In this document: positions 55,846 to 63,822 of the stretch, in pieces
Numbering within the stretch: the stretch's first letter is position 1
Layout: every line of letters starts with the position of its first letter
NCBI GenBank assembly: GCA_964507325.1
Contig: CAZDQL010000007.1
Span: 48,192-112,191, forward strand
Reading direction: 5' to 3'
DNA length: 64,000 nucleotides
Origin: CAZDQL01 sp964507325
GTDB lineage: Bacteria > Planctomycetota > UBA1135 > GCA-002686595
Position numbers and translations under genes: made by a program
The notes under the pieces: generated by a model
The model's input: only the letters and a program-made list of their open reading frames with translations
Told to the model about the DNA's origin: nothing
Database searches by the model: none

Positions 55846-58035
55846 ATGGTGCCGGAGTGGACGCGCTCGGGGGGAATCGTCGTCGTCATCCTGGCGCTGG
55901 CGGCCTACGTCCACTTGCCGCTCCTCGACTCCGGCTTCCTGGGAGAGGACCTCGTCGTGCTGGCGTCTTTGGACGAGGCGACCAGCGGCAGTGGACTCGC
56001 TCCCTGGTACGGGGTCGAGGGGACCGCGGCGCGGCCCCTGGGGGCGCTCTCCCTCTTCCTCTCCCGCGCCCTGTGGACCGAAGGGGGGTACTGGAGTGGA
56101 GAGGAAGCCCGCTGGCTCAGGCTCGAGCATCTGGGGTTGCTGCTCTTGGCGGCCTGGGGCTCGGTGGGACTGGTGCGGCGGGCGCTGCGACCCTGGGTGG
56201 GTCTCGATCCGGCCAAGTCGGCGGGGTACGCGGGGGCGGCGCTGGTTCTCCTGCACCCGCTGACGGTGACCTCGGTGGCGCGCGTCGCCTCCCGTGGGGA
56301 CCTGGCTCTGCTCGCCCTCGGGGTCTGGGCCGCGGGACTCTTCCTGGGGGGGCGCCAGGAGGGGCGGCGCCGGCGCACCATGGCGGCCTTCGCCCTGACC
56401 GTCGTGGCGGGCTTCCTGTCCCCGCTGGTGTTGCTGATGCCGGTCGCCCTGGCGGCGCTCGAGTACTCCTCGACCCGCCGTCACCGCAGGCGTCGGGTGC
56501 GGCTGCGCACCTCCGCGACGACGCTGGTGGTCTTCGGGGTAGCGGCCCTGGTCGAGTCCCTGGGGCGCTGGCGACTGGCGCTCCCGGGGGACGTGGCGCT
56601 GATCGCAGCTCCTCCCGCCGCCCCGGTGGGGCTGTGGCTCGAGAAGCTGGGGGTGCTCGTCTTGCCCGCCAACACCTACGGGCTGGGACGCGGCGCACAG
56701 GTCCTCGCGGGGCTGGCGTTGGCCCTGGCCGTCCACCCCGCCTTCGTGGCGGTGCGCGCGGCCCCGCGCCTCTGGGGTCGGGTGGCGGTGGCGTGGTCCC
56801 TGGCCCTGGCGCTGGCGATCGCTCCGACGGCGGACGTGAGGGTGATCCCGGGGAGCCTCGAGCGGGCGCAGGTGCTGCTTCCGGCGGCGGTGGTGATGGG
56901 GCTCGGGCTCGGGCTGGCGGCCACCGCCCTCTCCGGTTGGCGCCGGACCCTGGTCCCCACCCTGGTGGGGGTGGTCTTCGCCCTGCTCGGTCGGGCCGTG
57001 GCGGTCCCGCGGGCGCTCGCCGCGGAGGTGACCACCGGAACCCACGAGGAGCTCCTGGCCGCGGGGTACGCCCAGGACTGGCGCGGCACCTTGCTGCTCC
57101 TCGACCCCCCCCGATCGGTGGCGGGGGTGGATCCCCTGGGGCCGGACCTGGCCGCCCTGATCTCCCCGGCCGTGGTGCCCGCGCTCTCCGAGGGCGAGCA
57201 GGGCCCCGACCTGGTCGGGCTCTCCAGCGCGGCCCTGGCGGCGTGGATGGCCCAGGACGAGTTCACCGAGTTGCGCCGGGTGGGCGCCCTGGTCCTGGTG
57301 GACGGCGCGCGCTTCGGGAGCGACGGGGGGGACCGGCGGGCCCTCTCGATCCTGCGCCCCGGTCAAGGGGTCACGAGCACCCACTGGTTGGAGAAGGGGC
57401 AGAGTCGCGCCGGGGTCGTGCTCGATCCGGTGGGGGCGCGCTTCATCACGGTCACCGCCCTGCCCGACGCCTCCACCGAGGAGGCGCCGATCCTGCGCTG
57501 GACTGCCGAGGGGGGCGGGGAGGCGCTCGGACCGAATCAGGCGCGCGGGGTGTGGCTCGAGGGGGATGGTGAACCGGTGGCGGTCTTCGACCTGGAACGG
57601 GACCTGACCTGGGTCCTCGGCGATCGGGTGCTCTCGGCCTGGTTCCTCGGCGCGTTGAACCTCATCAATTCGGCGCGGGTGGGTCCCGAGCCCCGCCACC
57701 TCGCGGGCGCGGTGCCACACGTGGATGGCTTGGATTGGACCGTCGACCTCGCCGGGCTCGAGTTGCGCCGGCCGCTGGCGGGCCAAGCCACTTGGAGGCT
57801 GGGCATGCTCGACCTGGTGACCCTGGAGCACGTCGAGTTCACCCCCGACGAGAGCGAGCCCGGGCGGTTGCGCTTCGTGGGGGCCGTGACCTGGATGCAG
57901 GCCCACAGCAGGACCGGAGCCGCGGTAGCTTGGTACCTGGACCGCCGACTCGACGGCCTGACGATCGCCCGCAACAGCGGGCGTCGCGCGGGCCGCATCC
58001 GGAACGAGCCCGAGGAAGCCGACGGGAGTCGCTGA
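55846..58035 (+). CDS. Polytopic membrane protein with large C-terminal soluble domain, unknown function
   Basis: A 729-aa protein. The first 400 residues hold about nine to ten hydrophobic helices with small periplasmic loops (YVHLPLLDSGFLGEDLVVLASLDEAT near residue 20; RPLGALSLFLSRALW near 63; ALVLLHPLTVTSVARVASRGDLALLALG near 125). The layout, early acidic loop and helix order recall GT-C glycosyltransferases of the PMT/ArnT or O-mannosyl group and planctomycete O-GlcNAc-like membrane proteins. The typical DD or ED catalytic pair may be GED near residue 33, but this is weak. The C-terminal 300 residues are beta-rich. It is translationally close to queF (1 nt), although queF has an unrelated role. 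Confidence 0.55.
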   Translation: MVPEWTRSGGIVVVILALAAYVHLPLLDSGFLGEDLVVLASLDEATSGSGLAPWYGVEGTAARPLGALSLFLSRALWTEGGYWSGEEARWLRLEHLGLLLLAAWGSVGLVRRALRPWVGLDPAKSAGYAGAALVLLHPLTVTSVARVASRGDLALLALGVWAAGLFLGGRQEGRRRRTMAAFALTVVAGFLSPLVLLMPVALAALEYSSTRRHRRRRVRLRTSATTLVVFGVAALVESLGRWRLALPGDVALIAAPPAAPVGLWLEKLGVLVLPANTYGLGRGAQVLAGLALALAVHPAFVAVRAAPRLWGRVAVAWSLALALAIAPTADVRVIPGSLERAQVLLPAAVVMGLGLGLAATALSGWRRTLVPTLVGVVFALLGRAVAVPRALAAEVTTGTHEELLAAGYAQDWRGTLLLLDPPRSVAGVDPLGPDLAALISPAVVPALSEGEQGPDLVGLSSAALAAWMAQDEFTELRRVGALVLVDGARFGSDGGDRRALSILRPGQGVTSTHWLEKGQSRAGVVLDPVGARFITVTALPDASTEEAPILRWTAEGGGEALGPNQARGVWLEGDGEPVAVFDLERDLTWVLGDRVLSAWFLGALNLINSARVGPEPRHLAGAVPHVDGLDWTVDLAGLELRRPLAGQATWRLGMLDLVTLEHVEFTPDESEPGRLRFVGAVTWMQAHSRTGAAVAWYLDRRLDGLTIARNSGRRAGRIRNEPEEADGSR

Positions 58036-58036
58036 G

Positions 58037-58387
58037 ATGCCGACCGAACCGACCAGAGAGCTCGAGTCCTTCCCCAACCCCCGTCCCGGGCGCGACTACG
58101 AGGTGCGCTTCGACTGTCCCGAGTTCACCTGCCTCTGCCCGCTGACGGGGCAGCCCGACTTCGCCACCCTGCGCATCCGCTACGTACCGGACGAGACCTG
58201 CGTGGAGCTGAAGAGCCTGAAGCTCTACCTGTGGTCCTTCCGCCAGGAGGGGCACTTCCACGAGGCAGTGGTGAACCGCATCCTCGACGACCTGGTGGAG
58301 ACGCTCTCCCCCCGGCGCATGACGGTGGAAGGGGACTTCCTGGTGCGCGGGGGGATTCGCACGGTGGTGGAGGCCCACCACCCCTAG
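58037..58387 (+). CDS. queF: NADPH-dependent 7-cyano-7-deazaguanine reductase QueF
   Basis: A 116-aa protein, within the short unimodular QueF type. The catalytic Cys34 is in LCPLTGQPDFATL, and the substrate-binding E(L)KSLKLYLWSFRQEGHFHEA motif follows near residue 56. It reduces the nitrile of preQ0 to preQ1 in queuosine synthesis. No other queuosine genes are in the window, although the start of a glutamyl-tRNA synthetase-type gene lies 5 kb away. The start codon is 1 nt after the stop of the membrane protein. Confidence 0.92.
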   Translation: MPTEPTRELESFPNPRPGRDYEVRFDCPEFTCLCPLTGQPDFATLRIRYVPDETCVELKSLKLYLWSFRQEGHFHEAVVNRILDDLVETLSPRRMTVEGDFLVRGGIRTVVEAHHP

Positions 58388-58388
58388 G

Positions 58389-58465
58389 GGGGCTGGCGCC
58401 CCAGCCCCACTACGTGCCGCGAGCGGCACGGAATCGTCCCCGGGTTCAACGGCTGACGCCGTTGA
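58389..58465. terminator. Three consecutive hairpins between the convergent queF and flotillin genes
   Basis: GGGGCTGG/CCAGCCCC (58389-58408), CGTGCCGC/GCGGCACG (58413-58430) and TCAACGGC/GCCGTTGA (58446-58465) are perfect inverted repeats with 2-4 nt loops. They probably terminate both genes. They could also be one REP-like cluster. Confidence 0.6.
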
Positions 58466-58477
58466 GACCAGACCGCG

Positions 58478-60112
58478 TCACTCCTTCGTCGGGTCAGCCT
58501 CCGGCTCTTCAGTGGACTCCTCTGCGTCCTCCGCGTCCTCGGAAGCCGTGTCCGTCTCTTCGAGCAGCTTCCCGAAGTACTGCGGCAGCTCGACGCCGCC
58601 GATGTCGCGCATCATGTGCAGGGCCGGGGGGAGGGAGCCCGCCAGGCCCTGCAGGAAGTTGGCCGTCGAGGAGCGTCCGTCGCCGCCGGCGCCGTCCCAG
58701 ACGACCACCTTGTCGAACTTGATGTTGGCGATCGCCTGCGCCGCGGTGGCGGAGATCTGCTCGATGTGCTCGAGCATCAGCATCTTGAAGGCCTCGTCGG
58801 AGCCACCGCAGGCCGCCACGATCTGCGCCAGGCCCTGACCCTTCTTGGCCAGGATCTCGAACTGACCGCGCGCCTCGGCGTCCAGGCGGGCGAAGGTCGC
58901 CGCCGCGTCGCCTTCGGCCCGGATGCGCGCCTTCTGCGCCTCGGCTTCGGCGTCGACGATCGTCTGCGCCTTCTCCGCCTTGGCGGCGGACTCGAGCTGG
59001 GCGCGCTTCTCCGCCTCGACCTTGGTGCCCTCGGCCTCCGCGGCCTTGGCCTCCGCCAGGTACTGCGCTTCGCGCACGGCCGCATCGGCTTCGCGCCGAC
59101 GCGTCTCGCCGCGCTGGAAGGCGTCCGCCTCCTGCACCTTCAGATCGGCGTCCGCCTGTGCGATGGAGGCCTTGGCCTCGTTCTCCCCGGTGACCGCCTT
59201 GGCGTTGGCGTCCGCAACGCTGATGCGCATTCCGCGCTCGGAGTCGCGCACCTGGGCTTCCTGCTGGAACTGGGCGTTCTTCTCGCCGACCACCTTCTCC
59301 TTCTCGAGCTCGGCGATGCGGATGGCGCGCTCGCGATCCGCCTCCTTGGTGCCGATATCGCGCGCCTTCTCGCGGTCGGCGACCTGGATCGCCTGCTCCT
59401 TCTCCGCCTCGGCCACGCCGATCGCGCCGTGGCGCTCCTGCTGGGCCACGTCGATGGAGGCCTGCTGGATCGCCTCGGAGGCCGCCTTGCGCCCGATCGC
59501 CTCGATGTAGCCCGAGTCGTCGGTGATGTCCTTGATGTTGACGTTGATCAGGATCAGGCCGATCTTCGCCAGCTCCGGCTCCAGGCTGGACTGGACGTTG
59601 GAGAGGAAGGTGTCGCGGTCGCGGTTGATCTCCGTGATCTTCATCGAGGCGATCACCTGGCGCAGCTGGCCGAAGATGATGTCCTCCGCCTGCTTGCTGA
59701 TCTCGGGGGTGGTCAATCCAAGGAGACGCACCGCGCTGTTCTGCATCGTGTCGCCCTCGATTCCGATGGCGACCGTGAAGACGCTGGGCACGTTGACGCG
59801 GATGTTCTCCAGGGAGAGGGCCCCCTCGAGCGGGATCTCGATCTGCACCGGATCCAGGGAGAGGTAGTCGAAGTTCTGGATCAGGGGCCAGACGAAGGCC
59901 CCGCCGCCGTGCAGGCACTTGGAGCTGCGCCCCGCGCCGGTCCTGCCGTAGATGATCAGGACGCGGTTGGAGGGGCAGCGCTTGTAGCGCCGCGCGATGA
60001 TCAGGAAGAAGCCGGCGATGATGAAGACGCCGGCCAGGGCGTACCATACGGCGTAGGGGGTGCCGCTACCGTTCTCGGGGAAAAGCAGCGCAAGCGATGT
60101 CGTCATGGTCAT
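58478..60112 (-). CDS. Flotillin-like SPFH protein
   Basis: A 544-aa protein with one N-terminal helix (AVWYALAGVFIIAGFFLII), then the flotillin SPFH domain (LIIYGRTGAGRSSKCLHGGGAFVWPLIQNFDYLSLDPVQIEIPL). A long coiled-coil with repeated Glu-Ala-containing segments follows (VAEAEKEQAIQVADREKARDIGTKEADRERAI; AEGTKVEAEKRAQLESAAKAEKAQTIVDAEAEAQKA). The C-terminus is acidic (DTASEDAEDAEESTEEPEADPTKE). Flotillins build membrane microdomains. It is coupled by a 4-bp overlap to the NfeD-like gene, the standard partner. Confidence 0.92.
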   Translation of the reverse strand: MTMTTSLALLFPENGSGTPYAVWYALAGVFIIAGFFLIIARRYKRCPSNRVLIIYGRTGAGRSSKCLHGGGAFVWPLIQNFDYLSLDPVQIEIPLEGALSLENIRVNVPSVFTVAIGIEGDTMQNSAVRLLGLTTPEISKQAEDIIFGQLRQVIASMKITEINRDRDTFLSNVQSSLEPELAKIGLILINVNIKDITDDSGYIEAIGRKAASEAIQQASIDVAQQERHGAIGVAEAEKEQAIQVADREKARDIGTKEADRERAIRIAELEKEKVVGEKNAQFQQEAQVRDSERGMRISVADANAKAVTGENEAKASIAQADADLKVQEADAFQRGETRRREADAAVREAQYLAEAKAAEAEGTKVEAEKRAQLESAAKAEKAQTIVDAEAEAQKARIRAEGDAAATFARLDAEARGQFEILAKKGQGLAQIVAACGGSDEAFKMLMLEHIEQISATAAQAIANIKFDKVVVWDGAGGDGRSSTANFLQGLAGSLPPALHMMRDIGGVELPQYFGKLLEETDTASEDAEDAEESTEEPEADPTKE

Positions 60113-60729
60113 GCGGGTGTCTCCACGTCTGTGTTCTCCGGTGGGGGGGCGTCGAGTGCCGCCACCATGAAGGTGCCCGGGGTCGTCATGCGCAGGATGC
60201 GCACCTCGCTACCCGTGGGGAGCTCGGGACCCTCGGTCAGCGCTTCGTACTGCAGACTGTTCCCCTGGATCGAAACGGTGATCTTGCCCTTGCCCGACTG
60301 GGCGGAGGGGATGCGCAGGTAGACCCGCGCCGTCGAGCCCACGGCGTTCTCCGGCTTGACATTCCCCTCGGAGTAGAGGTTGCTCATCAGGGACATCACC
60401 CAAGCCACGAGCAGGAAGGCGGCCAGCCCCGCGCCGAAGGCGATGCCGATCGTGCGCCCCGCTCCCCACTGCTCGGCGTGGCCCCACATGCCGGTCAACC
60501 CGAAGAAGGTCAGGAAGCCCGCCATCGAGCGGATCGACATGAAGCCGAAGCCGTCCCCGTGGTCGGAGATGTCGTCGACGTCGGTGTCGGCGTCCATGTC
60601 CGCGCCGAAAAGCAAGAGGATCATCTGGATGGCGAGGATCGCTCCTCCGACCACCGCGCACACGAGGTAGATCGTGCGCACCGAGAGGTCGTCCGGTAGC
60701 CACTCGAAGATCACCAGGGGGGGACTCAT
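60109..60729 (-). CDS. NfeD/YuaF-like membrane protein, flotillin partner
   Basis: A 206-aa protein (ATG 60729; a TTG just before it is less likely). Three helices are predicted near 14-36, 70-88 and 95-118. The C-terminal OB-like domain of NfeD proteins follows (about 125-190: NAVGSTARVYLRIPSAQSGKGKITVSIQGNSLQYEALTEGPELPTGSEVRI). An acidic loop (ADMDADTDVDDISDHGD) sits between helices 1 and 2. Paired NfeD and flotillin genes are widespread and support membrane organisation. It is the first gene of the pair; TACACT at 60780-60785 on the minus strand, 50 nt upstream, may be its -10 box. Confidence 0.85.
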   Translation of the reverse strand: MSPPLVIFEWLPDDLSVRTIYLVCAVVGGAILAIQMILLLFGADMDADTDVDDISDHGDGFGFMSIRSMAGFLTFFGLTGMWGHAEQWGAGRTIGIAFGAGLAAFLLVAWVMSLMSNLYSEGNVKPENAVGSTARVYLRIPSAQSGKGKITVSIQGNSLQYEALTEGPELPTGSEVRILRMTTPGTFMVAALDAPPPENTDVETPA

Positions 60730-60814
60730 CAACTCAGGCCTCCAGCGCCGGTGGGATGGGTGTGACGCGGTCGGCGGCCAGTGTACTCGGCCGAGGTGAG
60801 GGCATTCAAAGAAC

Positions 60815-60852
60815 GGGCCGGGCGGAGCGCCTTCGGCGCGTCCGCCCGGCCC
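60815..60852 (-). terminator. Strong hairpin after the porin gene
   Basis: GGGCCGGGCGGA, an inner GCGCC, a TTC loop, GGCGC and TCCGCCCGGCCC form a near-perfect stem of about 17 bp, 24 bp past the porin stop. It ends the porin transcript before the flotillin operon promoter. Confidence 0.7.
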
Positions 60853-60876
60853 GCAAGGACGGGGGCTGGGGGGGGC

Positions 60877-62133
60877 CTAGAAGCCGTAGGTCAGCCAGAT
60901 CCAGAGCTTCTGGGTGTCGGCAAACTCGTCGTCGTCGGAGTCGAAGTCAGCCAGCTTGATGCCTGCGTTCACGCCGTTGGCGAAGTCGCGGGAGGCGAGG
61001 AGGTCGATCTCGCTGCCCCAGTCATCGCTGCCATGGTCCGCGGTGAAGTCGTGGAAGACCGCCATCAGCGTGGTGCCCTCGAAGGTGCCGCCGAAGGAGA
61101 GGTAGGTGTCCTCGAGGCCCTCGTCGGGGGTCCCCGCGAACACGTCGGCCCAACCGTTGAACTTGTGCAATGTCGCCAGGGGGGTGGTGAACTTGTCACC
61201 CTCGTCGCCGGAGCCCTCGAGGAGCTCTTGGCCGATCTTGACGGTGAGGTTCTCGAAGGTCGCGCCGACCTCGAGGTTCATGTAGCCCGCGTCGACGTCG
61301 AAGTCGTTGTCGTGGGCGTCCGACTGGTTGGCCAGGGCCACGTGGTACACGAGGTCCAGGTCCTCGAGGTCGTAGGTGCCGCCGAAGCTGCCGCCCAGGG
61401 TCTGGGTCGACACGGCGTCCATGCTCTTGTTGTCGATGTCGTAGAAGAAGGCGTCCAGGGTCCCGACCCCTTCGAACTCGTGGCTGGCGTGCAGCAGGTT
61501 CGTCTGGTGGTCGTGGTCGCCGATCGGGCTCGACTCGCCGTAGATGCGGTTGACGTTGTAGACGTAGGCGTAGAAGAGCTGGAACCCCGGGATGGCGTTG
61601 CTCGAGGCCGACCAGGCGTCGAAGGTCTGCTCGTTCTGACGCCAACCGACGTTGCCCACGAAGCGCTCGTTTCCGAGGACGATCCGCTGGCGGCCGGTCC
61701 TGAGGACCGTGTCCTCGATGCCGTTGTACTGCAGATACGCCTGGTTCATCTCGGTCCCGTCGGGATCCGCGACGATCGGGCGGTCGTCCACATCGTTCAC
61801 CGTGCTGTTGTAGTCGTCGTCACCGACCTCGCTGACGTCCTCGGCCTCCATCAGGATCGAGAAGTCGTTCCAGGTTCCGGACTCGTAGCCGAGCACCGTG
61901 CGCAGGGTGGAGGCCGCGGCGTCCTTGCTGATGCCGTCTTCGTCGACCGACTCGAAGCGGTAGCGGAACTTGGCCCATTTTCGGCCGCCCGTGAGGGCGT
62001 CCTGCCAGGTGTCCGCGGCCTCTTGCTCGAGGGTGGGCAGGGCCAGGGGCTCGGTGGGGGGGGGGTCGGTGGGGGCTGCGAAGACCGTCGCCGGCAAGGC
62101 GACGGCAGAGATCGTGAGTAGGAAGCGCGTCAT
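60877..62133 (-). CDS. Outer-membrane beta-barrel porin, alginate-export-like
   Basis: A 418-aa protein with a signal peptide (MTRFLLTISAVALPATVFA), alternating strands through the chain, and a C-terminal aromatic-ended strand (KLWIWLTYGF) as in outer-membrane barrels. Patterns such as KFRYRFESVDEDG, LRTVLGYESGTWNDFSILMEAEDV, YLQYNGIEDTVLRTGRQRIVLGNERFVGNVGWRQNEQTFDAW and GFQLFYAYVYNVNRIYG match the alginate-export porin family (AlgE-like) of environmental bacteria. It probably lets carbohydrates or small solutes through the outer membrane; the true ligand is unknown. No partner genes are adjacent. Confidence 0.75.
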   Translation of the reverse strand: MTRFLLTISAVALPATVFAAPTDPPPTEPLALPTLEQEAADTWQDALTGGRKWAKFRYRFESVDEDGISKDAAASTLRTVLGYESGTWNDFSILMEAEDVSEVGDDDYNSTVNDVDDRPIVADPDGTEMNQAYLQYNGIEDTVLRTGRQRIVLGNERFVGNVGWRQNEQTFDAWSASSNAIPGFQLFYAYVYNVNRIYGESSPIGDHDHQTNLLHASHEFEGVGTLDAFFYDIDNKSMDAVSTQTLGGSFGGTYDLEDLDLVYHVALANQSDAHDNDFDVDAGYMNLEVGATFENLTVKIGQELLEGSGDEGDKFTTPLATLHKFNGWADVFAGTPDEGLEDTYLSFGGTFEGTTLMAVFHDFTADHGSDDWGSEIDLLASRDFANGVNAGIKLADFDSDDDEFADTQKLWIWLTYGF

Positions 62134-62371
62134 GGGAAGCGACCCTCGTCGGGGCCGTCGGTCTGGCGGGGTTGCGAGGGGACCGGGAGGCGTACCAAGC
62201 CCTCCGAGGAAGCCGGGATTGGACTCCCCGGGGCCTATCTGGTGCCCTGGTTGGACTGCCCATCCAGTAGGGGTACATGTGCTAGCGCCCCCCGCCCGTC
62301 CCCGGGCGTGCCGAAGGGCGTAGCTCCGCCTACTTCCGTGCGCGCGCGCCCCCCCAGGGGAGAAAAAACCG
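62134..62371. other. 238-bp gap between adenosine deaminase and porin genes
   Basis: No gene is seen. On the minus strand the stop of the adenosine deaminase is followed within 5 nt by a run of six T (62365-62360) without a stem before it. The rest probably holds the porin promoter; GATAGG at about 62236 is the only -10-like text. The GC-rich inverted text near 62205-62260 shows no clear operator. Confidence 0.4.
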
Positions 62372-63481
62372 TCAAATCGGGCTCGGCCAGCCCTTCGGCC
62401 TCGGGGAGACCTTGGCGAAGCCGGGGAGGATGCGTTCCTCCAAGAGCGCTCGGCGGACCCCGTAGCCGATGAACGAGGCCTGGATGGCGTTCTCCGTCAG
62501 CCGCTGCAAGTCCTCCAGGGTGCAGCCGAAGGTCTCCACGGCGAGCTGGAATTCCCCCGTCAGCGTCGTGCTGCTCATCAACCGGTTGTCGGTGTTCAAG
62601 GTCACCCGATACCCCTCCGCCAGATAGTAGGGGAATGGGTGTTCCTCGAGACTGGGCGTGGCGCCGGTGTGGACGTTGGAGGAGAGGCAGGCTTCGATCG
62701 GAATGCGGTGGTCCAGGACGTAGCGCGCCAGGCTGCCGACGCGGATCACCTTCTTGTCGTAGACCACGATGTCCTCGAACAGCCGCGTGCCGTGCCCGAT
62801 ACGGTGGGCGCCGCAGTACTGCAGGGCCTGCCAGATGCTCTCGGGCCCGAAGCTCTCCCCGGCGTGGATGGTGATCGAGCCGTTGCGGCGTTTGATGAGC
62901 TGGAACGCCTCCAGGTGGTGCTTGGCGGGGTGCCCGTACTCCTCCCCAGCCAGGTCGAAGCCGACCACCCCCCGGTCGAACCAGGCGGCGGCGAGCTCGG
63001 CGAGCTTCAGGGAGAGCTCGTTCGACTGCCCCCGCATGGCGCACACCAAGAGGCCGAACTCGATCCCGTGGTCCGACCGGGCTCGCTCGCAGCCCCTGAG
63101 CACGGCGCTCATCACCGCGTCCAGGCCGAGCCCAGCGCGGGTGTGGAAGTGGGGAGCGAAGCGCAGCTCGGCGTACACCACGTTCTCGCCCGCCAGGTCC
63201 TCCAGGGCCTCGTAGGCCACCCGCTCGAGGGCCTCCGCGGTCTGCATCACGGCGATCGTGTGCCGGAACCCCTCCAGGTAGCGCCCCAGGGTTCCGCGGG
63301 CGGCGCCGGTGTGGAACCACTCCCCGAGGTCCCCGGCGGTCCCCCGGGGCAGCTCCTCCCACCCGGCGTCCCGGGCGAGCTCGAGGACGGTGGCCGGCCG
63401 CAGTCCCCCGTCGAGGTGTTCGTGGAGCAGGACTTTGGGGAGGGAGTGCAGGAGCTCCCAGGTGATGGCGGGCGCACACAT
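62372..63481 (-). CDS. add: Adenosine deaminase
   Basis: A 369-aa protein of normal length. Zinc and substrate motifs: LLHEHLDGGLR (HxH), FDLAGEEYG, ITIHAGES with the catalytic Glu, HRIGHGTRL and NTDNRLMS. It deaminates adenosine or deoxyadenosine to inosine in purine salvage; some family members instead use adenine, but HEHLDGGLR is an adenosine-type motif. Element C lies 13 bp upstream, and a -10-like TACAGT overlaps the gap. Confidence 0.92.
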   Translation of the reverse strand: MCAPAITWELLHSLPKVLLHEHLDGGLRPATVLELARDAGWEELPRGTAGDLGEWFHTGAARGTLGRYLEGFRHTIAVMQTAEALERVAYEALEDLAGENVVYAELRFAPHFHTRAGLGLDAVMSAVLRGCERARSDHGIEFGLLVCAMRGQSNELSLKLAELAAAWFDRGVVGFDLAGEEYGHPAKHHLEAFQLIKRRNGSITIHAGESFGPESIWQALQYCGAHRIGHGTRLFEDIVVYDKKVIRVGSLARYVLDHRIPIEACLSSNVHTGATPSLEEHPFPYYLAEGYRVTLNTDNRLMSSTTLTGEFQLAVETFGCTLEDLQRLTENAIQASFIGYGVRRALLEERILPGFAKVSPRPKGWPSPI

Positions 63482-63487
63482 ATCGCG

Positions 63488-63493
63488 ACTGTA
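63488..63493 (-). promoter_or_regulatory. Candidate -10 box (TACAGT) for adenosine deaminase
   Basis: TACAGT on the minus strand ends 6 nt before the ATG at 63481 and abuts element C. The spacing matches those seen after elements A and B. Confidence 0.45.
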
Positions 63494-63494
63494 G

Positions 63495-63710
63495 TGAACT
63501 GCCCCCCTTCGGTGTGCATCCCGGACGCCGGCTTCTCCACCCCTGCTGTCCGCCCCCCCTCCAGGCTGGTCCCCGGCCGGCGTCCGCTCGCCAGCGGTCC
63601 GTCACCTCTCCGATAGGGCCTGCTCCAGCGGTCGGGTACTCCAAGTCCTTGCGGGCAAAGGTGCTACGGCGAGCAGGCGCGCGCGATGCCCACCGAAGGG
63701 CGGCAGTTCC
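63495..63710 (-). mobile_element. 216-bp terminal-inverted-repeat element, copy C (MITE-like)
   Basis: Inverted relative to A and B. Read on the minus strand it starts GGAACTGCCGCCCTTCGGTG, continues with the block shared with copy A (CTGCTCGCCGTAGC, CCTTTGCCCGCAAGGACTTG, CGCTGGAGCAGGCCC) and ends CACCGAAGGGGGGCAGTTCA. The first base of its left end has changed from T to G. No flanking duplication remains. The end that faces the adenosine deaminase gene is the same end that faces the genes at copies A and B. Confidence 0.8.
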
Positions 63711-63743
63711 GGGATGCCGCTCTGGGGGGGAGGGGCCAAGGGG

Positions 63744-63772
63744 TTGAGGGTCCCAGCCGCCCCACCTATCCT
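63744..63772 (+). promoter_or_regulatory. Promoter for the glutamyl-tRNA synthetase-type gene
   Basis: TTGAGG (63744-63749) and TATCCT (63767-63772) are 17 nt apart, a good sigma-70 match, with a leader of about 43 nt before the GTG. Confidence 0.55.
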
Positions 63773-63822
63773 CGCCGCCCCCCTGACCCGGCCACCCCCA
63801 TTCCCCGCGAGCACCACACCCC

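Noticed and set aside
55846..58035. Calling the membrane protein an oligosaccharyl- or mannosyltransferase
   Set aside because: Only the helix layout recalls GT-C enzymes; no certain catalytic acidic pair was found.
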